A stretch of 45,074 bases of DNA from CAZCBN01 sp964496975 (GCA_964496975.1 CAZCBN010000008.1:1-45074), one strand, 5' to 3'. Positions 15,176 to 23,413 are shown, counted from the stretch's first letter. Notes: a model not told the origin generated them from the sequence alone. Numbers and translations: made by a program.

Positions 15176-15952
15176 ATGGGGCTTGCGGCCATGGATGGTG
15201 ACGGGACGGATCCGAACAACGGCCGTCCGCTGCAGCGTGGGCCTGTGGTGGGAGCGGGGTCGGCGCCGGTGCCAAAGTTGAGCCCGCCCGCGGGGCCGGG
15301 TTCGCCGGCCGGCGCTGCAACGCCCGCGGGAGAGGGCGACGCGGGGCTGACGGCCGGGGAGATCGAGGCGTTGCTCCCCGCGCGGGCGGAGGTAACGCGG
15401 CTCCTTGGCGAGCTGACAGGGAGCGCGGCGGCGGCGGATGAGTTGCTGCCGCTCTTGTACAACGAGCTGCGTCGTCTCGCGGCGTCGGCGCTCGGCAACG
15501 AGCGGCACGAGCGCACGCTGGACGCGACGAGCCTCGTGCACGAGGCGTATCTGCGGCTGGTCGCGTCGGTGCCGGAGCGGAGCTGGGACGGGCGGCGGCA
15601 CTTTTTCGCGGCAGCCGCCATCACGATGCGGCGGATCCTCGTGGAACGCGCGCGGCGTCGGAGCCGGCTCAAGCACGGCGGGGGACGCGTGCGACTTCAG
15701 TTGGACGAGGGCGCTGCGGCGGCGGAATCGCACGACCTCGACGGGCTGTTGAGCCTTGATGATGCGCTGAGCGAGCTGGAACGGGTGTCCCCGCGTCGGG
15801 CGCAGGTGGTCATGCTGAGGTACTTCGCGGGCCTGACGATCGAAGAGACGGCCGCGGCGCTCGGGATCGCGGCGGCGACGGTGAAAGAAGACTGGGTGGC
15901 GGCGCGGGCGTGGCTCCGCCGGCGCATCGAGGGGCGGGGGCCGGTCGCATGA
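15176..15952 (+). CDS. ECF sigma factor of the planctomycete-type 'Sig-70_X6' group
   Basis: 258 residues. After about 65 low-complexity Pro/Gly/Ala residues come sigma region 2 (ADELLPLLYNELRRLA, DATSLVHEAYLRLV, WDGRRHFFAAAA) and region 4 (LERVSPRRAQVVMLRYFAGLTIEETA, then ATVKEDWVAARAWLRRR). The phrase 'L.NELRRLA ... TSLVHEAYLRL ... F.AAAA..MRRILVERAR' marks the ECF subgroup common in Planctomycetota and Acidobacteria. ATG at 15176 is chosen as the first ATG after a GGGGG stretch; ATG at 15191 is possible. The stop overlaps the kinase start (ATGA), so the two are translationally coupled. This implies that the kinase controls this factor or shares its regulon. Confidence 0.9.
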   Translation: MGLAAMDGDGTDPNNGRPLQRGPVVGAGSAPVPKLSPPAGPGSPAGAATPAGEGDAGLTAGEIEALLPARAEVTRLLGELTGSAAAADELLPLLYNELRRLAASALGNERHERTLDATSLVHEAYLRLVASVPERSWDGRRHFFAAAAITMRRILVERARRRSRLKHGGGRVRLQLDEGAAAAESHDLDGLLSLDDALSELERVSPRRAQVVMLRYFAGLTIEETAAALGIAAATVKEDWVAARAWLRRRIEGRGPVA

Positions 15953-18900
15953 GCGCGGCGACGCTCGACCGCGCGATGACGGAGTTTGCACGGCTCGCGG
16001 ACCTTCCCGCGGACGAGCAGCACGCTCGTCTGCAGCGGCTGGACGCGGAGAGCCCGTCGCTCGCGGACGAGGTGCGGAGCCTCCTCGGGTATCACGACCG
16101 GACGACGGGTGTGGACGGGGGGTTCCTTGATCCCGGCGCGTTGGCGCGCGACCTCGATGCGATCCGCCGCGAGCCGCTTGAGGAGGGGATGCGGTTTGCG
16201 GGGTGCACGGTCATCGCGAAGATCGGCACGGGCGGGAGCAGCGTGGTGTATCTCGCCGAGCAGGAGCGGCCGCGTCGATCGGTGGCGCTGAAGGTGCTCT
16301 CATCCGCGTCGCTCGGCGAGGGCGCAGGCGGCGCGGTGCTCGCGAGGCTTGAGCGTGAGGCAGATCTGCTGGCGCGGATCGATTGCCCGAGCGTGGCGCA
16401 GATCTACGCGGCGGGCGTTGAGGATCTCGGCGCGGGTGAGCAGGCGTATCTGCTGCTGGAGTACGTCCCGGGGCTGCCGATTGACGAGCACTGTCGGGCG
16501 GCGGCGCTGGGGCCGCGCGAGCGGGTCGCGTTGTTCGCACGGGTGGTCGAGGCGATCCGGGCGGCGCACCGGGCGGGCGTGGTGCACCTGGATATCAAGC
16601 CGGCGAACGTGCTTGTGCGGGGCGACGGCGCGGTGAAGGTGCTCGACTTCGGCATCGCGCGAGGGCTGCACGAGGGGGATGCGCAGGGGCCGGTGGGTGC
16701 GACGCTCGCGTATGTTGCGCCTGAGCAGGTGACTCTCGGCATGGCGGACACGCTGTGCGATGTGTACTCGCTCGGCGTGGTGCTCTTCGAGTTGTTGGCG
16801 GGGCAGCGGCCGCTGGATATGGTCGGGCTTCCGGCGCCGGAGTGGATCCGCCGCATCGGGGACGAGCCGCGGCTGCGGCTTGAGGCGGTGCGGCCGGACC
16901 TTGGCGCGGACCTCGACAGCGTGCTTGCGGCGTGCCTCGCGGTGGACCGGGCGTCGCGGTACCAGTCGGTCGTTGAGCTTGCGGACGATCTTGATCGCTA
17001 CCTCTCGGGCAAGCCCGTTCGCGTGCGGCAGGAGTCGGCGCTGGAGTCGTTGACGCGCTCGCTGAAGCGGGGCCGGCGGGTGATCGCCGCATCGTCGGTG
17101 GTGATTGTCGCGTTGGCCGCGACGGCCGGCGTGGCGGTGCGGGAGGCCCGTCGCAGCGCGGCGTTGCAGCGTTCCGAGTCGTCGGCGCGGCGGACGGCTG
17201 AGATGGCGTTTGCGCTCGCCGACGCCGAGGCGGAGCGGCTGAGGGACGCTCTTTACGACGGGAGCATCGGCCATGCCGGGGCGGCGATCGCGGCCGGCGA
17301 GAGCGGAAGGGCGCGCGAGATTCTGCAGGCGACGGACGCGGACCTTCGGCGTTGGGAGTGGTCGTTCCTGCGGGCGGCGTCGGAGCAGACGGACGCCGCG
17401 ATCGAGACGCTGCCCGCGGGCAACGGCGATGCGGCGGCGAGCCCGGACGGCCGGTTCGTCGTCGTGTGCCGCCAGTTCTCGGGCGTGGCGCTGGTTGACC
17501 TTGAGTCAGGCGGCGTGGTGGCGAAGAACGGGTTGTTGGCCTGCACGTCGCTCTCGTATGCGCATGATGGCGCATCGCTGCTTGTTTCCGTGCGGCATGC
17601 GGCGGATGTGCGGCTGGATGCGCAGACGCTCGAGACGATCGGTGTGCTGCCGACGGCGGACTCCCGGGTCGTTCGGGTTGATCCGTCGGGGCGGTGGTAC
17701 GTCTCGATTGATCACGCGCACACGGTGCGTGTCATCGACGTCCGGAGCGGCGCGTGTGTTGCGACACCGGTGACTCCGGGCGACCCGTGGCTCGCTCACG
17801 CCGCGGCGTGGAGCCCGGACGGGGAGTACCTCGCTCTGGGCGGGTTGACCGACGGGATGGTGGTGGTGGATACGGCGACATGGACGCCGCGGCGGCTGGA
17901 GCCCGGGCCGGCGGGGCTTGTACGAGACCTTGCGTTCTCGCCGGACGGGTCGCGCGTTGCGGCGGTTGGGCATGACACGGCGCTGCACGTCTACGACGTG
18001 GCATCGGGCTCGCGCATCGTTCGGAGCCGACCCGGGAACAACAAGCTCTCGGCGGTCGCGTGGGCGCCGGACGGCGCGTCGGTGTATGTCGGCGGAACGG
18101 AGACGTTGATTCAGCAGATCGGCGCCGCGGACGGCGTGGTGATGTCCACGTATCGCGGGCACCAGGACACGGTGGGGCGAATCGCCGTGACGGCGCGTGG
18201 GCGGCTTGCGTCGGTCGGGATTGACGCGGTGGTTCGCGTGTGGCCGGCGCAGCCGCGGGAGATCTCGCGATCGATCGCGCGGACAACCAGCACGGTGAGG
18301 AGCCTCGCCTGGCTGGACGGCGTGGTGCTGCTCGGTGATGTCGGTGGGGTCATCACGGCTCTCGACGTCTCATCGGGTGATGTGCGATGGCGGCAGGACG
18401 CGGGTGGGGGTGGGTGGCTCACGCTGTGGCGTGTCGCGTCGGGGGCCGCGGTGGGCGTAACCGCGGATGGCGCGGTGCGGTGGGTCGGCGTTGACGGCGC
18501 GACACGGACGTTGGGCCCTGTGCAAAGCGACGATGAGGACGACGGGGTGTGCACGGCGGCGGCGATATCCGTCGACGCCCGCTGGCTTGCCCGGGGGTAT
18601 CAGTCGGGCCGCGTGACGGTCGTGTCGCTCGCGTTGACGGGCGAGACGGGGGGCGCAGTCGGTTCGGATCGTGTTGCGGTGCACAAAGGGCGTGACGTGG
18701 ATGCCATGTCGGCGGTGCGTTCGCTCGCGTGGTGCGCCGCCGGTGAAGGGTTGATATGCCTTGTGTCGGCTGATGACGCGGGCGACCTGTTGTCTTGGCG
18801 GATGCGCGATGGCCGCTCGAGTGGGCCGGTGCAGCGGGCAAACTTCGGTCGGCGGCAGATGTGGGCGATCGCGGCCGACCATGCGTCGAGTGATCCGCGG

Positions 18901-19227
18901 GCGTTCGCGTCCACGGAATCGGGCGACGTGGTTGCGTTCAACCCAGTCACGCTTGGGCCGCTCGCGGACCTGCGCGGGCATCGGTACGCGGTGTACTCGG
19001 CCGCGTTCAGTCCTGATGGCTCGCGGCTGTTCACGGGTGGGTACGACAACACGATGCGGGTGTGGAACACGCGGACGTGTGCGCCGCTCCTGACGCTGCG
19101 GGGACACCTTTCGTCGGTGCACGGCATCGCGGTATCGCCGGACGGGCGGGTCGTGACGACGTCCGACGACGGCGATGTGCGCGTCTGGGGCGAGGACGTG
19201 CGCCGGTTCGGAGCCACGGCGCGGTAA
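15949..19227 (+). CDS. Membrane-anchored Ser/Thr protein kinase with C-terminal WD40-like propeller
   Basis: 1092 residues. About 80 N-terminal residues precede an active-looking Hanks-type kinase: Gly loop IGTGGSSVVYLA (92-103), Lys115 in VALKVL, catalytic Asp215 in HLDIKPANVLV, Asp233 in LDFGIARG, and APEQ at 257-260. A transmembrane helix lies at about 377-397 (RRVIAASSVVIVALAATAGV), followed by a short coiled-coil-prone segment. From about residue 430 to the end are WD40-like repeats (WSPDGEYLALGG, FSPDGSRVAAVG, FSPDGSRLFTGGYDNTMRVW), probably a sensing or docking propeller outside the membrane. Coupled by a 4-nt ATGA overlap to the ECF sigma factor. Confidence 0.93.
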   Translation: MSAATLDRAMTEFARLADLPADEQHARLQRLDAESPSLADEVRSLLGYHDRTTGVDGGFLDPGALARDLDAIRREPLEEGMRFAGCTVIAKIGTGGSSVVYLAEQERPRRSVALKVLSSASLGEGAGGAVLARLEREADLLARIDCPSVAQIYAAGVEDLGAGEQAYLLLEYVPGLPIDEHCRAAALGPRERVALFARVVEAIRAAHRAGVVHLDIKPANVLVRGDGAVKVLDFGIARGLHEGDAQGPVGATLAYVAPEQVTLGMADTLCDVYSLGVVLFELLAGQRPLDMVGLPAPEWIRRIGDEPRLRLEAVRPDLGADLDSVLAACLAVDRASRYQSVVELADDLDRYLSGKPVRVRQESALESLTRSLKRGRRVIAASSVVIVALAATAGVAVREARRSAALQRSESSARRTAEMAFALADAEAERLRDALYDGSIGHAGAAIAAGESGRAREILQATDADLRRWEWSFLRAASEQTDAAIETLPAGNGDAAASPDGRFVVVCRQFSGVALVDLESGGVVAKNGLLACTSLSYAHDGASLLVSVRHAADVRLDAQTLETIGVLPTADSRVVRVDPSGRWYVSIDHAHTVRVIDVRSGACVATPVTPGDPWLAHAAAWSPDGEYLALGGLTDGMVVVDTATWTPRRLEPGPAGLVRDLAFSPDGSRVAAVGHDTALHVYDVASGSRIVRSRPGNNKLSAVAWAPDGASVYVGGTETLIQQIGAADGVVMSTYRGHQDTVGRIAVTARGRLASVGIDAVVRVWPAQPREISRSIARTTSTVRSLAWLDGVVLLGDVGGVITALDVSSGDVRWRQDAGGGGWLTLWRVASGAAVGVTADGAVRWVGVDGATRTLGPVQSDDEDDGVCTAAAISVDARWLARGYQSGRVTVVSLALTGETGGAVGSDRVAVHKGRDVDAMSAVRSLAWCAAGEGLICLVSADDAGDLLSWRMRDGRSSGPVQRANFGRRQMWAIAADHASSDPRAFASTESGDVVAFNPVTLGPLADLRGHRYAVYSAAFSPDGSRLFTGGYDNTMRVWNTRTCAPLLTLRGHLSSVHGIAVSPDGRVVTTSDDGDVRVWGEDVRRFGATAR

Positions 19228-19350
19228 CCTCGGCGGTGGCCGGACCGACGTCAGAGAGGCGGCGAAGTCTGGATAATGTGTGGTTCGATGACGCGGTTCG
19301 CACGCTGGCTCGGCGCGCCGGGGCTGCGGTGAGTCGTTGGGCGCCGCGCG

Positions 19351-19881
19351 TCAGAGGAGCGCGATGAGCGACGCGAGCTTGTCCTGCCACTCGGCGCGGA
19401 GGGACGACGTGTGGGCGTCGTAGGCAGTATGGAAGCTGGGAACGGAGAGGCTTCCGACGATCTCGGCGCCGAAGTACGGAGCGGACGCGACGAAGGCCTT
19501 CAGCACTGAGGCGGCGCCGCCGGGGCCGGGGGAAGTGGAGAGCGCGATGATGCGTTTGCCGTCGTAGACGCGCTTTGACAGGCGTGACATCCAGTCGAAG
19601 GCGTTCTTGTACGCGGCGGTGTAGCTTCCGTTGTGCTCGGCGAAGGAGATGATGAGCGCGTTCGCGGCGCTGATGTGGGCGAGCAAACGCTTCGCGGCTT
19701 CGGGAGCGCCGTTGTTGCGCTCCTCGTCCTCGGAGAAGATCGGCATGGCGAAGTCGCGGAGGTCGAGGACGCGTTGTTCGTCGCTCGGCCGGTGACGCTG
19801 GAGGATCGTCACGGCGGCGACGACGAGCTTCTTGTTGATGGACGTCGAGCTCGTGGAACCGGCGAAGGCGGTGATCAGCAT
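19351..19881 (-). CDS. NADPH-dependent FMN reductase / flavodoxin-like quinone reductase
   Basis: 176 residues with the flavodoxin-like fold of the NADPH-dependent FMN reductase family: N-terminal phosphate loop GSTSSTSINKKLV, central SFAEHNGSYTAAYKNAFDWM (the family motif E-x-N-x-S, substrate and FMN contact) and ALSTSPGPGGA. Such enzymes reduce flavins, quinones or azo dyes with NAD(P)H. ATG at 19881 follows AGGGAT; an in-frame GTG at 19902 would add seven residues. It is divergent from the dioxygenase/hydrolase pair at 20272, and the context suggests a role in quinone or electrophile detoxification. Confidence 0.87.
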   Translation of the reverse strand: MLITAFAGSTSSTSINKKLVVAAVTILQRHRPSDEQRVLDLRDFAMPIFSEDEERNNGAPEAAKRLLAHISAANALIISFAEHNGSYTAAYKNAFDWMSRLSKRVYDGKRIIALSTSPGPGGAASVLKAFVASAPYFGAEIVGSLSVPSFHTAYDAHTSSLRAEWQDKLASLIALL

Positions 19882-20271
19882 GTGGGCATCCCTGTCGGAC
19901 ACTTGCCTGAGTGTGCAAGCTGAGTTGACGTTTCACGCGGACCACGGCACATGCCAGAACCGGCAGGTGCTGCTTCGCGGCCGCGTGAACGAACTGATTG
20001 TACACGATTGTCCACCGGTCGTGCACGCGGGGGCGAGCGGACGAGTGACGCGATCGGCGTGATCGACGGCCGCCGTGGCCAATGAGGCGAGGGTCGGGGC
20101 TTGTGAGGAGTCGCGTGCTGCGATCGCGCTCGGCGATGCCGAACGCGTGGCTCGCGGCTGTTGGCGTTTCTCGCAACGCCGTGGTGGTTTGTCGCGTAGC
20201 GTTCGCGGGTGCGTGGCACGCTCCTTCGGCGGGACACCGGGGGGCTGGCTTGCGGCCCAGGGGGTGCCGCG
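19882..20271. other. Divergent intergenic region of the mhq-like group
   Basis: About 390 bp. On the minus strand a TACAAT hexamer (20002-19997) could be a -10 box for the reductase. CTTGC (19903-19907) and GCAAG (19915-19919) form a short inverted repeat close to the reductase start, a possible operator half-site pair. No gene is supported. Confidence 0.4.
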
Positions 20272-21237
20272 ATGACCGTTTCGCTGTTGCCTATCTTGGG
20301 CTTGCATCACGTCACGGCGGTTGCCTCTGACGCGCAGGCCAACCTGAACTTCTACGTCGGCGTGCTCGGGATGCGCCTCGTGAAGCGGACGGTGAACTTC
20401 GATGATCCGGGTACCTATCACTTCTACTTTGCCGATTCCAGCGGGTCGCCGGGGAGTGTGCTGACGTTCTTCCCGTGGTCGCGTGTGAAGCGTGGCCGGC
20501 GCGGCTCGGGCGAGACCAAGGCGACGGCCTTTGCCGTGGGCGCCGGCTCGCTGGCGTGGTGGGCGGGTCGGCTGTCGCGGCTCGGCGTCGAGGTCATCGA
20601 GGATGCGGAGCGGTTCGGCGAGCGCTATCTCGCGCTCGAGGACCCGGACGGCATGCGGATCGAGCTTGTCGCGGCGGCGGGCGACGCGCTGGTGCCTGAT
20701 CGCGGCGGAGCTCTTCCCGCGGAGCACGCGATCCGCGGGCTTCACTCGGTGACACTCGCCGTCTCGGGATACGAGGCCACGGCGGTGCTGCTCCAAGAGA
20801 CGCTGGGGTTTATGGGAGGGCCGTCGGACCGGAACCGTTTCCGCTTCGTGTCGCGCGCGGATCCGTCGACGCCCGGTCGGATGGTTGATGTGCTTTGCAC
20901 GCCAGACGCTGCGCCGGCCAAGCTCGGCGGCGGCAGCGTGCATCACATCGCCTTCCGCGTGCCGGACGATGCGGCGCAGAACGCGTGGCGAACGGTGCTG
21001 AACGCGCGTGGGCTGAACGTGACGCCGATCCTCGATCGCCAGTACTTTCGGTCGATCTACTTCCGCGAGCCTGGGGGCGTGATCGTCGAGGTGGCGACCG
21101 ATCCGCCGGGCTTTGCAGTCGACGAGACGCGGGAGGCGCTCGGCCGATCGATCAGGCTGCCGGCGTGGCTTGAGCCGCGGCGTGCTTCGATCGAGGCGTC
21201 GCTTCCGGCGGTTACGTTGCCGGGGACCTTGCCATGA
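20272..21237 (+). CDS. Ring-cleaving dioxygenase, MhqO-like (glyoxalase/extradiol fold)
   Basis: 321 residues with two vicinal-oxygen-chelate domains. The first starts GLHHVTAVASDAQ and contains VLGMRLVKRTVNFDDPGTYHFYF, the hallmark of MhqO/LinE-like dioxygenases acting on hydroquinones. The second has VHHIAFRVPDD and a Glu ligand in GGVIVEVATD. His in the first domain, His in the second and the late Glu would bind the metal. ATG at 20272 follows AGGGGGT at about 7 nt. The next gene overlaps by 4 nt. In Bacillus, mhqO is grouped with mhqD (hydrolase) and mhqN (nitroreductase-like) and controlled by a MarR protein; here the set is dioxygenase, hydrolase and a divergent FMN reductase. Confidence 0.9.
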   Translation: MTVSLLPILGLHHVTAVASDAQANLNFYVGVLGMRLVKRTVNFDDPGTYHFYFADSSGSPGSVLTFFPWSRVKRGRRGSGETKATAFAVGAGSLAWWAGRLSRLGVEVIEDAERFGERYLALEDPDGMRIELVAAAGDALVPDRGGALPAEHAIRGLHSVTLAVSGYEATAVLLQETLGFMGGPSDRNRFRFVSRADPSTPGRMVDVLCTPDAAPAKLGGGSVHHIAFRVPDDAAQNAWRTVLNARGLNVTPILDRQYFRSIYFREPGGVIVEVATDPPGFAVDETREALGRSIRLPAWLEPRRASIEASLPAVTLPGTLP

Positions 21238-21866
21238 CGGCCGCGGACCCGCACGCCGGTGCCGCGGTGTTGCACAAGGGGCCGCCGGTGGAAGGGGCGT
21301 CGGCCGTGGTCATCTGCCTTCACGGCCGCGGCGGGACGGCACGGGACGCGTTATCGCTCGGCGCGGCCGTGGCGCCGCCCGGCGCCGCGCTGGTGGCGCC
21401 CGAGGCCGTGGGGAACACGTGGTATCCGAAGAGCTTTCTCGCGCCGATCGCGGAGAATCAACCGTGTGTGGAATCGGCGCTGGCCCTCTTGAGCGGGATC
21501 GTTGATGATCTTCGCCGGGCGGGTGTCTCGCGGGCTCGCACGATGGTGGTGGGGTTCTCGCAGGGGGCGTGTCTTGCGTGCGAGTTCATCGGTCGCCGTC
21601 CGGATGCGGTGTCCCGAGGTGCGGTGCTGACAGGCGGGCTCATCGGCCGTGAGCTTGATGAGTCGCGGTACCCCGTCGCGGACGAGCCCGCGGCGATCTT
21701 CTTGAGCACGGGCGTTCCGGATCCGCACGTGCCGGAGGATCGTGTCGCGGCGTCGGCTTTTCTGCTGGAACGCAGACGGCACGGGGTGATCGTGGCGACG
21801 TATCCCGGGCGGCCGCACACGGTGTCCAGGGACGAGGTGGATCGCGTGAAGGAGCTGTTCCGCTGA
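21234..21866 (+). CDS. Phospholipase/carboxylesterase-like alpha/beta hydrolase, MhqD-like
   Basis: 210 residues. The alpha/beta hydrolase fold begins VVICLHGRGGTARDA (oxyanion region). The nucleophile Ser is in VVGFSQGACLA, the acid in STGVPDPHVP and the His in YPGRPHTVS. This is the phospholipase/carboxylesterase group to which MhqD belongs. The ATG overlaps the dioxygenase stop (ATGA), so both are made from one message, supporting consecutive steps such as ring opening and hydrolysis. Substrate not provable from sequence. Confidence 0.88.
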   Translation: MTAADPHAGAAVLHKGPPVEGASAVVICLHGRGGTARDALSLGAAVAPPGAALVAPEAVGNTWYPKSFLAPIAENQPCVESALALLSGIVDDLRRAGVSRARTMVVGFSQGACLACEFIGRRPDAVSRGAVLTGGLIGRELDESRYPVADEPAAIFLSTGVPDPHVPEDRVAASAFLLERRRHGVIVATYPGRPHTVSRDEVDRVKELFR

Positions 21867-22025
21867 GGTGAAGCGGTCGACGGGGGCGTATGCGGCGTGC
21901 CTGCATGCGGGCGGGGGGGGGGCACCGTTGGAGGTCAGAGATCGCCCAGCGTTGGGTGACCGGGGTTCGTCCGAACGCGGAAACGGAGCGAGCGAGAGAC
22001 ACGCGGAGCGCTTTGTTGTGCTGGG

Positions 22026-22053
22026 TTGACTCCGACGCGGATCGGAGTAGCAT
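22026..22053 (+). promoter_or_regulatory. Candidate promoter of the lysW leader
   Basis: TTGACT (22026-22031, 5/6 to consensus), 16-nt spacer, TAGCAT (22048-22053, 4/6). Transcription would begin about 7-9 nt later, at or just before the ATG at 22063, giving a leaderless or nearly leaderless message. The inverted repeat CTCCGA/TCGGAG (22030-22047) lies between the boxes and could be an operator. Confidence 0.5.
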
Positions 22054-22062
22054 GTTTGCGGC

Positions 22063-22152
22063 ATGACCCGCTCCTCGACCAAATCCACGAAAGCCAAAGG
22101 CGCCAAAGGCAGCCGGGGGCTGATCGTGGACACGGTCTGCACGGGCGGGTAA
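22063..22152 (+). CDS. Lysine-rich leader peptide of a putative attenuator
   Basis: A 29-codon reading frame directly upstream of lysW. It starts MTRSSTKSTKAKGAKGSRG and ends DTVCTGG before TAA at 22150. Four Lys codons, all AAA, sit at 22081, 22090, 22096 and 22105, that is 4 of 9 consecutive codons. No Shine-Dalgarno is at proper distance, but the promoter candidate would start the RNA at this ATG. The stop is 35 nt before the 5' arm of an intrinsic terminator. This layout is that of amino-acid attenuators: ribosomes stalling at Lys codons when charged tRNA-Lys is scarce would favour read-through into lysW. Leader-peptide attenuation of a lysine cluster has been described in Thermus (from memory). 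The assignment is inference from layout. Confidence 0.65.
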   Translation: MTRSSTKSTKAKGAKGSRGLIVDTVCTGG

Positions 22153-22186
22153 CGCTCGAGCGAATAGACAGACCGGACCTGCGACG

Positions 22187-22214
22187 CCCTCGGACCGATG
22201 CCCGGGGGTTTTTT
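22187..22214 (+). terminator. Attenuator terminator before lysW
   Basis: Stem CCCTCGG (22187-22193) with CCGGGGG (22202-22208), one G-U pair, loop of 8 nt, then six T (22209-22214). It lies between the leader peptide and lysW, with no gene end upstream except the leader, so it acts inside the transcript. Its 5' arm can also pair with an identical CCGGGGG inside the leader ORF (22113-22119), or via CGCCC (22185-22189) with GGGCG (22143-22147); either would be an antiterminator. Confidence 0.75.
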
Positions 22215-22281
22215 CGTTTTGGAGCTTTCTGAACGCGGATGTTTGCGCGGCCCGCGATGGGCCCAGACAAGGAGCACACCG

Positions 22282-22467
22282 ATGAGCGGCGCATCCCCCG
22301 TTGTTTCCGCGTGTCCCGAGTGCGAGGCCGAGGTTTCGTTTGATCGCCCGCCTTTGAACGGCCAAGTGACTCGATGCGGCGAGTGCCGGGCCGAGTTGGA
22401 GGTGACGAGCATGCACCCCGTGCGGCTTGAACTGGCGCCCGAGGTTGAAGAGGACTGGGGCGAGTGA
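22282..22467 (+). CDS. lysW: Amino-group carrier protein LysW
   Basis: 61 residues. Carrier protein whose C-terminal Glu is linked to the amino group of alpha-aminoadipate (lysine route) or glutamate (arginine route), shielding it during later steps. Visible marks are the zinc-binding pairs CPEC (Cys11, Cys14) and CGEC (Cys32, Cys35), an acidic C-terminal half and the diagnostic end EEDWGE. ATG at 22282 follows AAGGAG at about 8 nt. First structural gene of a tight cluster with lysX, lysY, lysZ and lysK, and preceded by a Lys-rich leader and terminator. Confidence 0.95.
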   Translation: MSGASPVVSACPECEAEVSFDRPPLNGQVTRCGECRAELEVTSMHPVRLELAPEVEEDWGE

Positions 22468-22516
22468 AGCCGCGCGACGCACCCGGGTGCGTCGGCGGCC
22501 GAAAAGGAGGCGTGCG

Positions 22517-23413
22517 ATGCGGATCGCGATGACATACACGCGTCTGCGAACGGAGGAGCGATTGCTGCTCGACGCATTCGCGGCGGCCGGGGTTGACGTG
22601 ACACCCATTGACCTGCGCGACGTCGTCTTCGACCCGTCGTCCGTGGGTGAGTGGTCCGCATACGACGCGGTGCTCGAGCGCTCGGTGAGCCTGACGGCGG
22701 GCCTGACCGCGGCCCGCGTGCTGGAGAGCGTGGGCCTTCGGTGCGTCAACCCGTCGCGGGCGATCGAGGTGTGCAGCGACAAGATGATGACGACGCTCGC
22801 GCTCCTGCGCGCCGGCGTCGCGACGCCCGCGGTGCGCGTAGCGACGGCGGGCGAGTCTGCGTTGCGTGCCGTTGAAGCCATCGGCTACCCGGCGGTGCTC
22901 AAGCCCACGGTGGGCTCGTGGGGCCGGCTCGTGGCCCGGGTGAATGACCGAGACGCGGCGGAGGCGGTGATCGAGCACCGTGAGACGTTGGGCTCGGCGC
23001 AGCAGGGCGTGTTCTACGTCCAGGAGCACGTGGACAAGCCGGGGCGGGACATCCGCGTGTTCGTGGTCGGGGGAAGCGCGGTCGCGGCGATCGTCCGCAC
23101 GAGTGAGCACTGGGTGACGAATACCGCGCGTGGTGCGACGGCTGCGGGGCTGTCGATCAGCGATGCGCTGCGCGATCCGTGCGAGCGGGCCGTGGCGGCT
23201 GTCGGGGCGGATGTGGCGGCCGTGGACGTGCTGGAGTGCCCGCGCCGGGGTCTGCTTGTGAACGAGATCAACCACTCCATGGAGTTCCGCAACAGCATCG
23301 CGACAACCGGGGTGGACATCCCGGGGCTCGTCGCGCGGCATGTCGCACGGGTGGCCCGCGAACGACGCGACACGGCCTCCGTGGTGATACGCGGGTCTGG
23401 GGTGCCGGCGTGA
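22517..23413 (+). CDS. lysX: LysW-amino acid ligase LysX (ATP-grasp)
   Basis: 298 residues, the usual length of LysX/ArgX. An ATP-grasp ligase that joins the alpha-amino group of aminoadipate (or glutamate) to the C-terminal Glu of LysW. Seen: CSDKMMTTLALLRAGV, VLKPTVGSWGRLV (ATP-grasp phosphate loop), FYVQEHVDKPGRDIRVFVV and the C-terminal metal and substrate loop VNEINHSMEFRNS, which is very typical of the LysX family. ATG at 22517 follows AAAAGGAGG at 6 nt. The stop overlaps the next start (GTGA). The sequence alone does not settle lysine versus arginine specificity; the leader peptide favours lysine. Confidence 0.93.
   Translation: MRIAMTYTRLRTEERLLLDAFAAAGVDVTPIDLRDVVFDPSSVGEWSAYDAVLERSVSLTAGLTAARVLESVGLRCVNPSRAIEVCSDKMMTTLALLRAGVATPAVRVATAGESALRAVEAIGYPAVLKPTVGSWGRLVARVNDRDAAEAVIEHRETLGSAQQGVFYVQEHVDKPGRDIRVFVVGGSAVAAIVRTSEHWVTNTARGATAAGLSISDALRDPCERAVAAVGADVAAVDVLECPRRGLLVNEINHSMEFRNSIATTGVDIPGLVARHVARVARERRDTASVVIRGSGVPA

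Larger units (their letters stand above)
21867..22281. other. Intergenic leader region of the lysW cluster
   Basis: Holds, in order, a run of ten G (21913-21922), a short hairpin at 21943-21958 without a T run, a promoter candidate (22026-22053), a leader peptide (22063-22152), an intrinsic terminator (22187-22214) and the lysW ribosome site. Each of the last parts is listed separately. Confidence 0.7.

Noticed and set aside
21943..21958. Hairpin CGCCCA/TGGGTG as terminator of the MhqD-like gene
   Set aside because: Only 6 bp with a wobble pair and no T run.
21935..23341. A 468-codon minus-strand frame across the leader, lysW and lysX
   Set aside because: Runs antisense to lysW and lysX, no ribosome site, Arg/His-rich product.
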